From positions 1-64,000 of the forward strand of contig JANQLM010000106.1 in the NCBI GenBank assembly GCA_028280635.1: a stretch of DNA of 64,000 nt, in the 5' to 3' direction. Made by a program: the position numbers and the translations under genes. Under the pieces are notes generated by a model, which had not been told where the DNA came from, searched no databases, and saw nothing but the letters and a program-made list of their open reading frames with translations. How positions within the stretch are numbered: position 1 is the stretch's first letter; every line of letters starts with the position of its first letter. This stretch comes from Halieaceae bacterium. GTDB taxonomy: Bacteria > Pseudomonadota > Gammaproteobacteria > Pseudomonadales > Halieaceae. Of this stretch, positions 16,371 to 24,050 are shown in pieces.

Positions 16371-19300
16371 TACTTCTTCCTCGGGAAGTCGATAGTGAAC
16401 TCGGTGCCGTTGTCGCCGCTATAGCGCCAGTTGCCGTCAAGTTGGTCGGTGAGAATACGCACGATCTCAAGCCCCATTGAGCTGGTGGTCTCCAGGTCGA
16501 CACTGTCGTCGACGCCGTTGCCGTCGTCGGTCACCGAGAAACGATAGCGTTGCCCGTCGTCACACTCCTTGAAGCAGACGCGTATATGACCTTCGCCTTC
16601 GCGCCCTTCGTAACCGTGTTTGAGCGAGTTGGATACCAGCTCATTGATAATCAGGCCGCAGGGCACGGCCGTATCGATGTCGAGGTAGATATTGTCAACG
16701 TCCAGTTCCAGTGAGATGGCTAGCCTGTCGAAGCGATAGAAGCGCACCAGCCCATTGGTCAACATGTCTATGTATTCGTTGAAGTTGATTTCCAGCAGGC
16801 TGTCAGAGCGATACAGGTTTTCGTGGATCAGCGCCATGGACTTGATGCGCTGCTGGCTCTCGGTCAGCAGCGTCTGGAAGCGCTTGTCCATGATCGAGTC
16901 AGCCTGGATGTTCAGCAGGCTGGAGATGACCTGCATATTGTTCTTGACCCGGTGGTGAACCTCTTTCAGCAGTACTTCCTTCTCGCGCAGCGAGCGGGAA
17001 AGCTCCTGCTGGGCGGTCTTGTGGTCGGTGATCTCGCTTTCCAGCGCGGCGGTACGCTCCGCGACCAGTGCTTCCAGCTGTTCGTTGTAGCGCCGCTGTT
17101 CCTCCCGATGCAGCCGCACACTGTAGGCCTGGGCAGTGCCGTACACCACGCCGATAGCCACCATGGTATACAGCGCCATTGCCCACCAGGTCGCCCAAGG
17201 TGCGGGTGCTACTGACACACCGATTGACAGCCCCTGCTCATTCCAGAGCCCATCGTTGTTGCTGCCCTGTACGCGAAAGGTGTAGTCACCGGGGCCGAGG
17301 TTGGTATACGTGGCCTGTCGAACGCCATTTGCGCTGACCCACTCGCGGTCGAAACCCGCCAGCATGTAGCGGTATTGGTTCTTGGCGGGGTCCGTATAGT
17401 CGAGGGCGGAGAATTCGAAACCTACGACGTAGTCGTCGTAGCTCAACTCAATGTTCTCTAGCTCATAGGGTGGCTTATCAAGCTGGAATTCACGATTAAA
17501 CTTGCTAAACCGCGTCAGTCGAACCGGTGGTTTGTGCCGGTTTACCTGGACCTGCTCCGGGTAAAAGACGTTGAAGCCGTTTGATCCGCCGAATAGCATC
17601 TTTTCATCAGCGGCTTTGAGGTACGCGCCATTGTTAAAATCCTTTCCCTGCAGACCATGGATCGTATCGTAGTTTGTAAATGTCTCTGTGACGGGAGCGT
17701 AACTGGATAGACCTTTGCTGTGACTTATCCAAATCCGCCCCTGCCGATCTTCTAGCAAACCGTAGATTGCGCTGCTCGGCAATCCATCGTCGTAGTCATA
17801 GTGCTGCCATTGCCCATTTGCATAATGATTGAGGCCGGTATCTCTGGTTCCCACCCAAAGGGCGTTCTCTGTCTGTAGGAGGCTGATGATGTGGTTTCCG
17901 CTAATTGAATTTGGATCATCGGGTGAAGCACGCAGTACCTCGACAGCCTCGGTGTCTGGATCGAAGCGGATGACGCCGCCGCCCTCGCTAGCGAGCCAGA
18001 GTTTGCCGTCCAGACCTTCCTCTATGTCGACCAGGAAGTAGCTCGGGAACTCGGGGTTGGATTCTCTCTTGCTTGGGTAGCGGCGAAAGCGACCCTCTCC
18101 CAAGTATCTGTTGAGCCCGCCGCCGTAGGTAGCGATCCAGATTCGCCCCTGGCTGTCTTCGAGCATGCTGGCGACGGCATTTGAACTCAGGCTTTCCGGG
18201 TCGCTTTGATCAAATTGGAAGTGGGTAAACCTGCCAGTTTCCGGATCGCGGCGACTGATTCCCCTATTCATTGTTCCAGCCCAGAGTCGATTCTCACGGT
18301 CGTACAGCGTCGAAATGACAACATTGTCGATGAGACTTTGTTCATCCTCGGGGTCTGCGAGGAATTGCTCGAAGCTGTTTTCCGTAACATCCCAAAGGTT
18401 CAAACCGCCACCGATGGTGCTGATCCAGATTCTGCCGTCGCTGTTCTCGGCGAAAGATGAAACACGGTCATTGCTGAGAGTGCTCGTTGCAGAATCGTCT
18501 TTCTTTACGTGCGCGAAGGTGTTGATTTCAATGTTCCACTTGCTGACGCCGCTAAACGTTCCCACCCAGAGGACGTTGCCGCTGTCCTGGGCAATGTCGT
18601 AAACAAGATCATCGCTGAGGCTGCCAGGTTTGCTGGGATCATGCCTGTAGTGATGGAATCCCTGGATGTCAGGAAGCCACAAGTTCAGGCCTCGGTCGGT
18701 GGCTACCCAGATTCGGTTCTGCTTATCCTGGAATATTCTCCAGATTCGATCTGAGCTAAGGCTGTTCTTGTCGTCCGGATTGTGTTTGATGCGACGGCTA
18801 TTCCCGTCCATGTCTATAAGCGCGATACCATTGCTCAAGGTTCCCGCCCAAAGTGTGCCAGTGTTGTCTATCAATATGCTCCGCACGTATCGATAGCTGT
18901 CCGCGCTGATGTTCTCTGTTGCATAAGCAAACTCCACACGCTCCCCTGACTCCGGATCGAGCCTTATGAGTCCCTCTGTTTGGGTGCCGATCCAGAGGTG
19001 GCCGTGTTCGTCCTCTGTGATGTCGCGCACACCGGGACGAATATCGCTCTCGCTGTCGAGAGAGAAACTGATGATGTGAGAAAACCTGCCGTCATCATTC
19101 ATGCGACTCAGTCCGAGCCTTGTACCGATCCAGAGTGTGCCGTCTCGGTCCTGAAAGATTGCTCTAACGCTGTTGTGAGGCAGGCTTCCTGGATCGTTGG
19201 GATCGTGGCGGAAGTGCTTGAAACTGCGGGAGTGGGCTTCAAATAAATCAAGACCCCCATCAGTTGCTACCCAGATTCGACCTGCCTGGTCCTCAAAGAT

Positions 19301-19627
19301 GTCGTATATCCAACTGTTCGACAGGCTCGAGGGCTCATTCGGGATGTGGTTGTAGATTTCAAATGTGTAGCCGTCGTAACGGTTCAGACCTTGCTGCGTT
19401 CCTATCCAAATAAAGCCAAGCGAATCCTGAATAATCCGTTTTGCGGACGTGTGCGACATGCCGTCGTCTGCGCTTAAGCGAAGGAGTTCTTTGTCCAGGC
19501 TAGTGGGTAGTACATCTCTAGCTGCTGCTGTGGCAGTGAACAGGCAAAGGGAAACTAGTGCAGCAAAAATAAAAAATGCCCCCTTGCGGGGGCAAAGTTG
19601 GCTACGTGCTGCAAACAAGGGGTTCAT
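16370..19627 (-). CDS. Two-propeller/Y_Y_Y sensor histidine kinase of the HisKA_2 family
   Basis: A 1085-residue protein with a signal peptide or N-terminal helix (residues 10-40), about thirteen reg_prop blades (IWIGTQQGLNRYDG, IWVATDGGLDLFEA, LWVGTRDTGLNHYA and similar) that should form two seven-bladed propellers, a Y_Y_Y domain (AGFDREWVSA, YTNLGPGDYTFRV), one transmembrane helix (about 800-820), a coiled coil, and a HisKA_2 H-box VHHRVKNNMQVISSLL with a HATPase_c domain. The periplasmic part is expected to bind a ligand, often a glycan in relatives. I chose the ATG at 19627 with GGAAG upstream; the in-frame TTG at 19648 is less likely. The propeller half is visibly lower in GC than the neighbouring genes. 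Confidence 0.93.
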   Translation of the reverse strand: MNPLFAARSQLCPRKGAFFIFAALVSLCLFTATAAARDVLPTSLDKELLRLSADDGMSHTSAKRIIQDSLGFIWIGTQQGLNRYDGYTFEIYNHIPNEPSSLSNSWIYDIFEDQAGRIWVATDGGLDLFEAHSRSFKHFRHDPNDPGSLPHNSVRAIFQDRDGTLWIGTRLGLSRMNDDGRFSHIISFSLDSESDIRPGVRDITEDEHGHLWIGTQTEGLIRLDPESGERVEFAYATENISADSYRYVRSILIDNTGTLWAGTLSNGIALIDMDGNSRRIKHNPDDKNSLSSDRIWRIFQDKQNRIWVATDRGLNLWLPDIQGFHHYRHDPSKPGSLSDDLVYDIAQDSGNVLWVGTFSGVSKWNIEINTFAHVKKDDSATSTLSNDRVSSFAENSDGRIWISTIGGGLNLWDVTENSFEQFLADPEDEQSLIDNVVISTLYDRENRLWAGTMNRGISRRDPETGRFTHFQFDQSDPESLSSNAVASMLEDSQGRIWIATYGGGLNRYLGEGRFRRYPSKRESNPEFPSYFLVDIEEGLDGKLWLASEGGGVIRFDPDTEAVEVLRASPDDPNSISGNHIISLLQTENALWVGTRDTGLNHYANGQWQHYDYDDGLPSSAIYGLLEDRQGRIWISHSKGLSSYAPVTETFTNYDTIHGLQGKDFNNGAYLKAADEKMLFGGSNGFNVFYPEQVQVNRHKPPVRLTRFSKFNREFQLDKPPYELENIELSYDDYVVGFEFSALDYTDPAKNQYRYMLAGFDREWVSANGVRQATYTNLGPGDYTFRVQGSNNDGLWNEQGLSIGVSVAPAPWATWWAMALYTMVAIGVVYGTAQAYSVRLHREEQRRYNEQLEALVAERTAALESEITDHKTAQQELSRSLREKEVLLKEVHHRVKNNMQVISSLLNIQADSIMDKRFQTLLTESQQRIKSMALIHENLYRSDSLLEINFNEYIDMLTNGLVRFYRFDRLAISLELDVDNIYLDIDTAVPCGLIINELVSNSLKHGYEGREGEGHIRVCFKECDDGQRYRFSVTDDGNGVDDSVDLETTSSMGLEIVRILTDQLDGNWRYSGDNGTEFTIDFPRKK

Positions 19628-19746
19628 TGCTGTCGCTTCCGTGATCAACCAATGATCCCCTATTCGGTGCGCTGGAGGTGTACCACTTCCTCCCTGGCTG
19701 TCTTCTCTCTGGAGACTCTTCTAGGAGCCACTGCGCAGTAATTCGG

Positions 19747-20628
19747 TTATGCGAGGCTCTCGCCTGTTACGCCGGTGTCGTCGCGGTCTTCCCAAACGAA
19801 ACCGGCAATCTTGGCCTCGATGTCGCCGCCTTTCTCGATGTCGCCGCCTTTCTCGATGTCGCCGCCTTCGTTGGCGAACTCCCAGACATAGCCAGCGATT
19901 TTGGCTTCGGTGCCGGTGTCTCCATTGGCGAACTCCCAAACGTAGCCGGCCACCTTGGCTTCGATGTCGCTGTCTCCGTTGGCGAATTCCCAGACGTAGC
20001 CAGCTACCTTCGCCTCGTCGTCGTTGCCTCCGTTGGCAAACTCCCATACATACCCGGCCAGGCTGTTGGTGCCAGTAGTGTCATCGTCTCGGTCTTCCCA
20101 GACGAAGCCGGCAACCCTGGCCTCGTTGACGTTGTCACCATTCGCGAATTCCCATACGTAGCCGGCCACCGTGTCGGCACTACTAGTGGTGTCATCGTCA
20201 CGATCTTCCCAGACAAATCCTGCGACCTTTGTTTCTATGTCGTTGTCGACATTGGCAAACTCCCAGACATAGCCGGCAACGCTGTTTGAGCCGGTAGTGT
20301 CGTCGTCACGGTCCTCCCAAACGAAGCCGGCGACCTTGGCTTCGGCGTCGCTGTCGCTATTGGCGAACTCCCAGACATAGCCAGCTACGGAGTCAGAGCC
20401 TGAGTCGCCATCATCACGGCCATCCCAGAGATAGCCGGACACGGTCGGCAGCTTGGACTCGGAGACGTCGAGACCAATGGCGGTGGCAAAGGCGACGGCG
20501 AAAATAACGGCCACGGTGCCAAGCACCCTGAGGAAACCTTTTGCGCCGCCGATCGGCAGGGCTTGAGAGGTGTAGGAAACGTTGCCAGCTTGCAGAGTAA
20601 CGAGCTTGGAGCGGATTTGATTGGTCAC
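19747..20628 (-). CDS. Membrane-anchored or secreted protein of twelve 18-residue repeats
   Basis: A 293-residue protein I do not recognise. Residues 1-31 are short and polar, 32-53 are a hydrophobic helix (LRVLGTVAVIFAVAFATAIG), and residues 63-293 are twelve tandem modules of mostly 18 residues. Two module types alternate: VAGYVWEFAN followed by an acidic Asn/Asp/Glu stretch ending EAK, and VAGFVWEDRDDDTTG. A GGDIEK insert is repeated near the C-terminus. I start it at the GTG at 20626-20628 because AAGGTGG lies upstream and a sigma-54 promoter sits further up. The strand-turn look suggests a beta-solenoid, surface or amyloid-like protein, but that is inference. Confidence 0.8.
   Translation of the reverse strand: MTNQIRSKLVTLQAGNVSYTSQALPIGGAKGFLRVLGTVAVIFAVAFATAIGLDVSESKLPTVSGYLWDGRDDGDSGSDSVAGYVWEFANSDSDAEAKVAGFVWEDRDDDTTGSNSVAGYVWEFANVDNDIETKVAGFVWEDRDDDTTSSADTVAGYVWEFANGDNVNEARVAGFVWEDRDDDTTGTNSLAGYVWEFANGGNDDEAKVAGYVWEFANGDSDIEAKVAGYVWEFANGDTGTEAKIAGYVWEFANEGGDIEKGGDIEKGGDIEAKIAGFVWEDRDDTGVTGESLA
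19750..20442 (-). repeat. Twelve tandem 54-bp coding repeats
   Basis: Repeat units encode the 18-residue modules of the protein at 19747-20628, in near-identical DNA around the AGCCGGC-CTCCCA-type core. One unit is one codon longer and one carries a 36-bp insert. The DNA similarity would allow slippage, so copy number may vary between strains. It is not a CRISPR array. Confidence 0.9.
19813..19866 (-). repeat. 18-bp tandem triplication inside the repeat gene
   Basis: Three units of 18 bases (19813-19830, 19831-19848 and 19849-19866) encode GGDIE followed by A or K. The last two are identical. They lie inside the final EFAN-type module and lengthen it by 12 residues. This looks like a recent slippage event. 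Confidence 0.85.
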
Positions 20629-20753
20629 TGTGACACCACCTTGTTTTGTGTTGTTTGACAGGCCGGGGAGGTGCGCAGGTAATCCTGCACCCACCGTTCC
20701 ATGGCGCCAGCCGTTCTGCCGGGTTGAACGCAAAAGTGCTTACCCAGTACTAG

Positions 20754-20769
20754 AGCAAAGACCGTGCCT
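20754..20769 (-). promoter_or_regulatory. Sigma-54 (-24/-12) promoter for the repeat-protein gene
   Basis: On the minus strand GGCACGGTCTTTGCT carries the -24 GG and -12 GC with the required 10-base gap, and matches GGCACG-N4-TTGC(A/T). Transcription from near 20743 gives a leader of about 115 bases before the GTG at 20628. The gene for a sigma-54 activator ends 192 bases upstream, which makes it the likely activator. Confidence 0.8.
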
Positions 20770-20809
20770 AGATCGCACTTTTCGTGATGAACTTTGTAAA
20801 TTTTTCCTA

Positions 20810-20823
20810 ACTAACTGATTAGT
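20810..20823. promoter_or_regulatory. Inverted repeat upstream of the sigma-54 promoter
   Basis: ACTAA and TTAGT flank CTGA (20810-20823) in an AT-rich stretch about 40 bases upstream of the -24 element. It could be an activator or IHF-related site. The short arms make this a weak call. The rest of the 332-base gap 20629-20960 holds the promoter, leader and terminator listed here and no other gene. Confidence 0.35.
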
Positions 20824-20873
20824 AAAGGATAAATTTTTAGTTGGATGAAATGCGGAGCTGTGAGAGGGGTAAC

Positions 20874-20903
20874 AAAAAATGGCGAGCACATGCGCCATTT
20901 TTT
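20874..20903. terminator. Bidirectional terminator after the sigma-54 regulator gene
   Basis: AAAAAATGGCG (20874-20884) pairs fully with CGCCATTTTTT (20893-20903) around an 8-base loop. The A- and T-runs give U-tracts on both strands. It lies 58 bases after the regulator stop on the minus strand and separates its transcript from the sigma-54 promoter. Confidence 0.88.
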
Positions 20904-20960
20904 ACTTTTTACAGGGTATTCGCCGATTTTTTTGTAAAGCTGTCAGGGATTCGCCAGATT

Positions 20961-23900
20961 TTACCAGTCTGCTAGCTGGCTCAACTGGCGCCGGTAGGTG
21001 GGAGGTGAGACACCCGCCAACGCGGCGGCCTCGGCCTGGTTGCGGGCGCGCTCGTCGATAAGAGTCAGCAAGAGTTTCTGCACATGGCCCACTGGGTCGA
21101 GGCGCTCTTTCCGGGCAATGGCAATCCACTGGGGCAGCATCGCGACCACGGCCTGCCACCGAGCCTGTGACTCCGCAGGGCGTGTTGTGGTTTCAGCCTG
21201 GTAGCGTGCCAACTTGCGGCGCAGGGTGCTTTCAGGAATGTCCAGGGCGGCGGCCGCCTGCAGGTTCACCTGGCCGTGCAATTCAAGGGCAGTCAAAATC
21301 AGGTCCTGCTCCAGCCACTGGCTGAGCGGCAGCAACAGGTCGTATTCCAGGCAGTACCCGAGCTGCTCTGAGAGTGCATCCCGAATCGACGTTTCCAGGT
21401 CCACCAGGCTGGGTTCCTCCGCTGATTCATGCTGCTGCGGGACGGGCGGGGGCATTGCCGGGGCGCCCGAAAGGTCTGCGGGCAGGTCCAGTTCGGCCGT
21501 GTCGATCTCCGTTCCCTGTGACAGGATGACTGCGCGAATCATTTTATTGCGCAGTTCGCGAACATTGCCTGGCCACTGGTACGCGCGCATGGCGGCCTCT
21601 GCAGCCGAGGTAAACCCTCGTATATCGCGGTTGTACTGAAGCGCGCAGGCGCGCAGGAAATGCTCCGCCAGGAACTGCACGTCCCCATCCCGCTGGCGCA
21701 GGGGAGGTGAGTGCACGTTGAATACGTTCAGGCGGTAGTACAGGTCCTCGCGGAATCGACCCTGGCGTATATCCTCTTCTAGATTCACGTTGGTCGCGGC
21801 GATGATTCTCGTGTTCACCGTCTCGGTCTGGGTGCTGCCTACCGCGGTAAACTGCTTCTCCTGCACAACCCGCAGGAGCTTGACCTGCACATCCAATGGC
21901 AGCTCGCCGATCTCGTCCAGCAGCAGCGTGCCACCATCCGCTTCCTTAAGCTTTCCGGGGGCGCTCTGCGTTGCGCCGGTGAAAGCGCCGCGCACGTGGC
22001 CAAACAGTTCCCGCTCTATCAGCGTGCTGACCACGGCGCCGCAGTCGACAATCACGAATGGCGCGTCGGCCCGGCTGCTGAGCCGATGGATTTCACTGGC
22101 GATGACTTCTTTGCCCGTACCTGACTCGCCGGTAATCAGCACGGTCTCATCGGTGGGAGCCACCAGCCGGATCAGCTCCACGACTTCCATCATCACGTCT
22201 GACTGATACAGCAACTCGCCGCGGCCATCACCGGGGGCAATGGCCGCCTGGGGGCTGGTGCTGCGGGCTGCGCCGGGGCCGCCGAGGTAGGCGACCAGTG
22301 ATTGCATCAGCAGCAGGTCCTGTTGGCGCAGCTGGCGCTCGGCGCTGCCGCCGTCCAGGAACAGCAGGCCTTCCCCGCCTCCTCCAACACTGGGGCTGAA
22401 GCTGACCGGCACCCACCAGCAGTTGCCGTCCTGCAGTGGCGAAGCGTCGGTCAGTGTCCTGTCCAGGTCCGGGCAGGTTTGCAGGGTCGCCTGGGCCTCC
22501 CCCTCGGTGCAATCCGGCAGGGCAGCCAGCGTGCGCGGCTGGCCGTCTCGCCAGTTGAAAAGCACTGCTCTCCTCAGGTCGAAACAGCGCTGCAGCCGGC
22601 CCAGCAAACCGCTGGCTTGCTCCCTTGGGTCCTTGGCGCTGGTATCGCTCATGGTGTTCCACAGCAATGCCATGTTGCGATAGTCCTGGCCTGCGTCCGC
22701 CGCCAGCAATTCACTCTGGCTGTCGAGATTGCCGACCAGCCCGATGTCGGTGCTTGGCCGCCAGATGGCAAGACGATTGCCGCCCGACTGGCGCGCCAGG
22801 TCGAGTGCGCGATGGGCGCGCCGGAACAGCTCCAGCGGTGATTCTCCGCCTTCGGTACGATGGTGGGATACCCCAATACTGGCGGTAAGCCGCAGGCTGC
22901 CCTCCAGGAAGCGATGCTGCGCGAGCCGTTGCAGGATGGCGCTGCCTATGGAACTTGCCTCCTCAAGGCTGGTATAGGGGAGGCTGGCCGAGAACACATT
23001 GCCGCCGTAGTAGCTCGCAAGATCGGTGCCGCGCATGGCCAGATTGAGTTGCTCCACCAGCTCTCTCAGCAGCCGGTTACGCTCGCTGTCATCCAGCCCC
23101 TCCAGCAGCGCTTCCGGATCGTCGGGGCTGATCAGCAGCAGGACGAAAGCCCGTTCATGATCAAGTGGATAGTCGAACAGGCCCGCCAGCGGCCCGGCGG
23201 GAAGATCCCCGGGCAGTGGCAGGTTGTCCGCTGTGTCCTTCAACTCTGCCAGTTCCCTGAGGATCAACACGGAGCCCCCCGCCTGCATGCCGCCCCGGGC
23301 CACGTCTTCCTGGGTGGGGCCGACGACACCGTCCACCAGCAGCTGGCTGCCATCCCCACGCTGGACCTGGAAAGGTGGCAGTCGCGTCACGGCGCGTTTT
23401 TCCAGCAGGGTTCGCCAGGACAGGCTGGCCGCCTGACGCGCGCCGCTGCACTTCTCAAGCAGTTGCTCGAAGTCCATGCCGCGGGCCTCCGCCGCGGACA
23501 AGCCAAAAATCACGGCCGCCTGCTCATTCATCTCGGTGATGCGGTGTTCCGCGTCTACCAATACCAGGGCCTCGCCAATGCACTGCAGGGCGGTGGCCAG
23601 TAATTGCCGGGTGCTGCGCAGCTCCTGCTCAACCGAAAACTTGTGCAGGGCCATTTCTATGGCGATTTGCAGGTCTGCCGTTTCAATTGGTTTGAGGACA
23701 TAGCCATAGGGGGTGAGCGACTTCGCGCGCGCTACTGTCTCGCGATCCGAGTAGGCAGTGAGGAATATGACCGGGATGTCACGGTCGTTGGTGATGCGGC
23801 GTGCGACTTCGATGCCATCGATCTCATCCTTGAGGTGGATGTCGCAGAGCAGCAGCTCAGGCTTCAGTTTCGCCGCCAGTTCCAGGGCCTGTCGTGGGCT

Positions 23901-24020
23901 GTGGGCCATGCCCAGCACCTCGTGGCCGAGTTGTCGGAGCCGCGACTGTATGTCGCGCGCCACAAGGGCCTCGTCCTCGATGACGAGGATGCGCGCTGTC
24001 TGGTCAGTTGCGCCTGTCAC
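20961..24020 (-). CDS. Sigma-54-dependent response regulator with PAS, degenerate GGDEF, AAA+ and tandem HTH
   Basis: A 1019-residue regulator. REC covers residues 10-125 (D60, K110 in YGYVLKP); PAS about 140-260; a degenerate GGDEF-like domain 285-420 with GGNVF at 339-343; a GAF-like region 470-580; the sigma-54 AAA+ domain 600-840 with Walker A GESGTGKE (631-638) and the sigma-54 contact loop GAFTGA (678-683); and two Fis-type HTH units (about 902-940 and 978-1016). The GTG start at 24020 has GGAGGT about 10 bases upstream. It should activate RNA polymerase-sigma-54, most plausibly at the promoter at 20754-20768. A bidirectional terminator follows it. Confidence 0.92.
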   Translation of the reverse strand: MTGATDQTARILVIEDEALVARDIQSRLRQLGHEVLGMAHSPRQALELAAKLKPELLLCDIHLKDEIDGIEVARRITNDRDIPVIFLTAYSDRETVARAKSLTPYGYVLKPIETADLQIAIEMALHKFSVEQELRSTRQLLATALQCIGEALVLVDAEHRITEMNEQAAVIFGLSAAEARGMDFEQLLEKCSGARQAASLSWRTLLEKRAVTRLPPFQVQRGDGSQLLVDGVVGPTQEDVARGGMQAGGSVLILRELAELKDTADNLPLPGDLPAGPLAGLFDYPLDHERAFVLLLISPDDPEALLEGLDDSERNRLLRELVEQLNLAMRGTDLASYYGGNVFSASLPYTSLEEASSIGSAILQRLAQHRFLEGSLRLTASIGVSHHRTEGGESPLELFRRAHRALDLARQSGGNRLAIWRPSTDIGLVGNLDSQSELLAADAGQDYRNMALLWNTMSDTSAKDPREQASGLLGRLQRCFDLRRAVLFNWRDGQPRTLAALPDCTEGEAQATLQTCPDLDRTLTDASPLQDGNCWWVPVSFSPSVGGGGEGLLFLDGGSAERQLRQQDLLLMQSLVAYLGGPGAARSTSPQAAIAPGDGRGELLYQSDVMMEVVELIRLVAPTDETVLITGESGTGKEVIASEIHRLSSRADAPFVIVDCGAVVSTLIERELFGHVRGAFTGATQSAPGKLKEADGGTLLLDEIGELPLDVQVKLLRVVQEKQFTAVGSTQTETVNTRIIAATNVNLEEDIRQGRFREDLYYRLNVFNVHSPPLRQRDGDVQFLAEHFLRACALQYNRDIRGFTSAAEAAMRAYQWPGNVRELRNKMIRAVILSQGTEIDTAELDLPADLSGAPAMPPPVPQQHESAEEPSLVDLETSIRDALSEQLGYCLEYDLLLPLSQWLEQDLILTALELHGQVNLQAAAALDIPESTLRRKLARYQAETTTRPAESQARWQAVVAMLPQWIAIARKERLDPVGHVQKLLLTLIDERARNQAEAAALAGVSPPTYRRQLSQLADW

Positions 24021-24050
24021 GCCGCTACTACCTCCCCTGGCGTTGTTGGA

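Noticed and set aside
19671-19685. TGGTACACCTCCAGC on the minus strand as a sigma-54 promoter of the sensor kinase
   Set aside because: GG-N10-GC spacing fits, but the -12 box is CAGC and not TTGC, so it is too weak to list as a feature.
19750-20442. Regular repeats that could look like a CRISPR array
   Set aside because: The 54-bp units are in frame, encode near-identical 18-residue modules with no spacer-like variable parts, and no cas gene is near.
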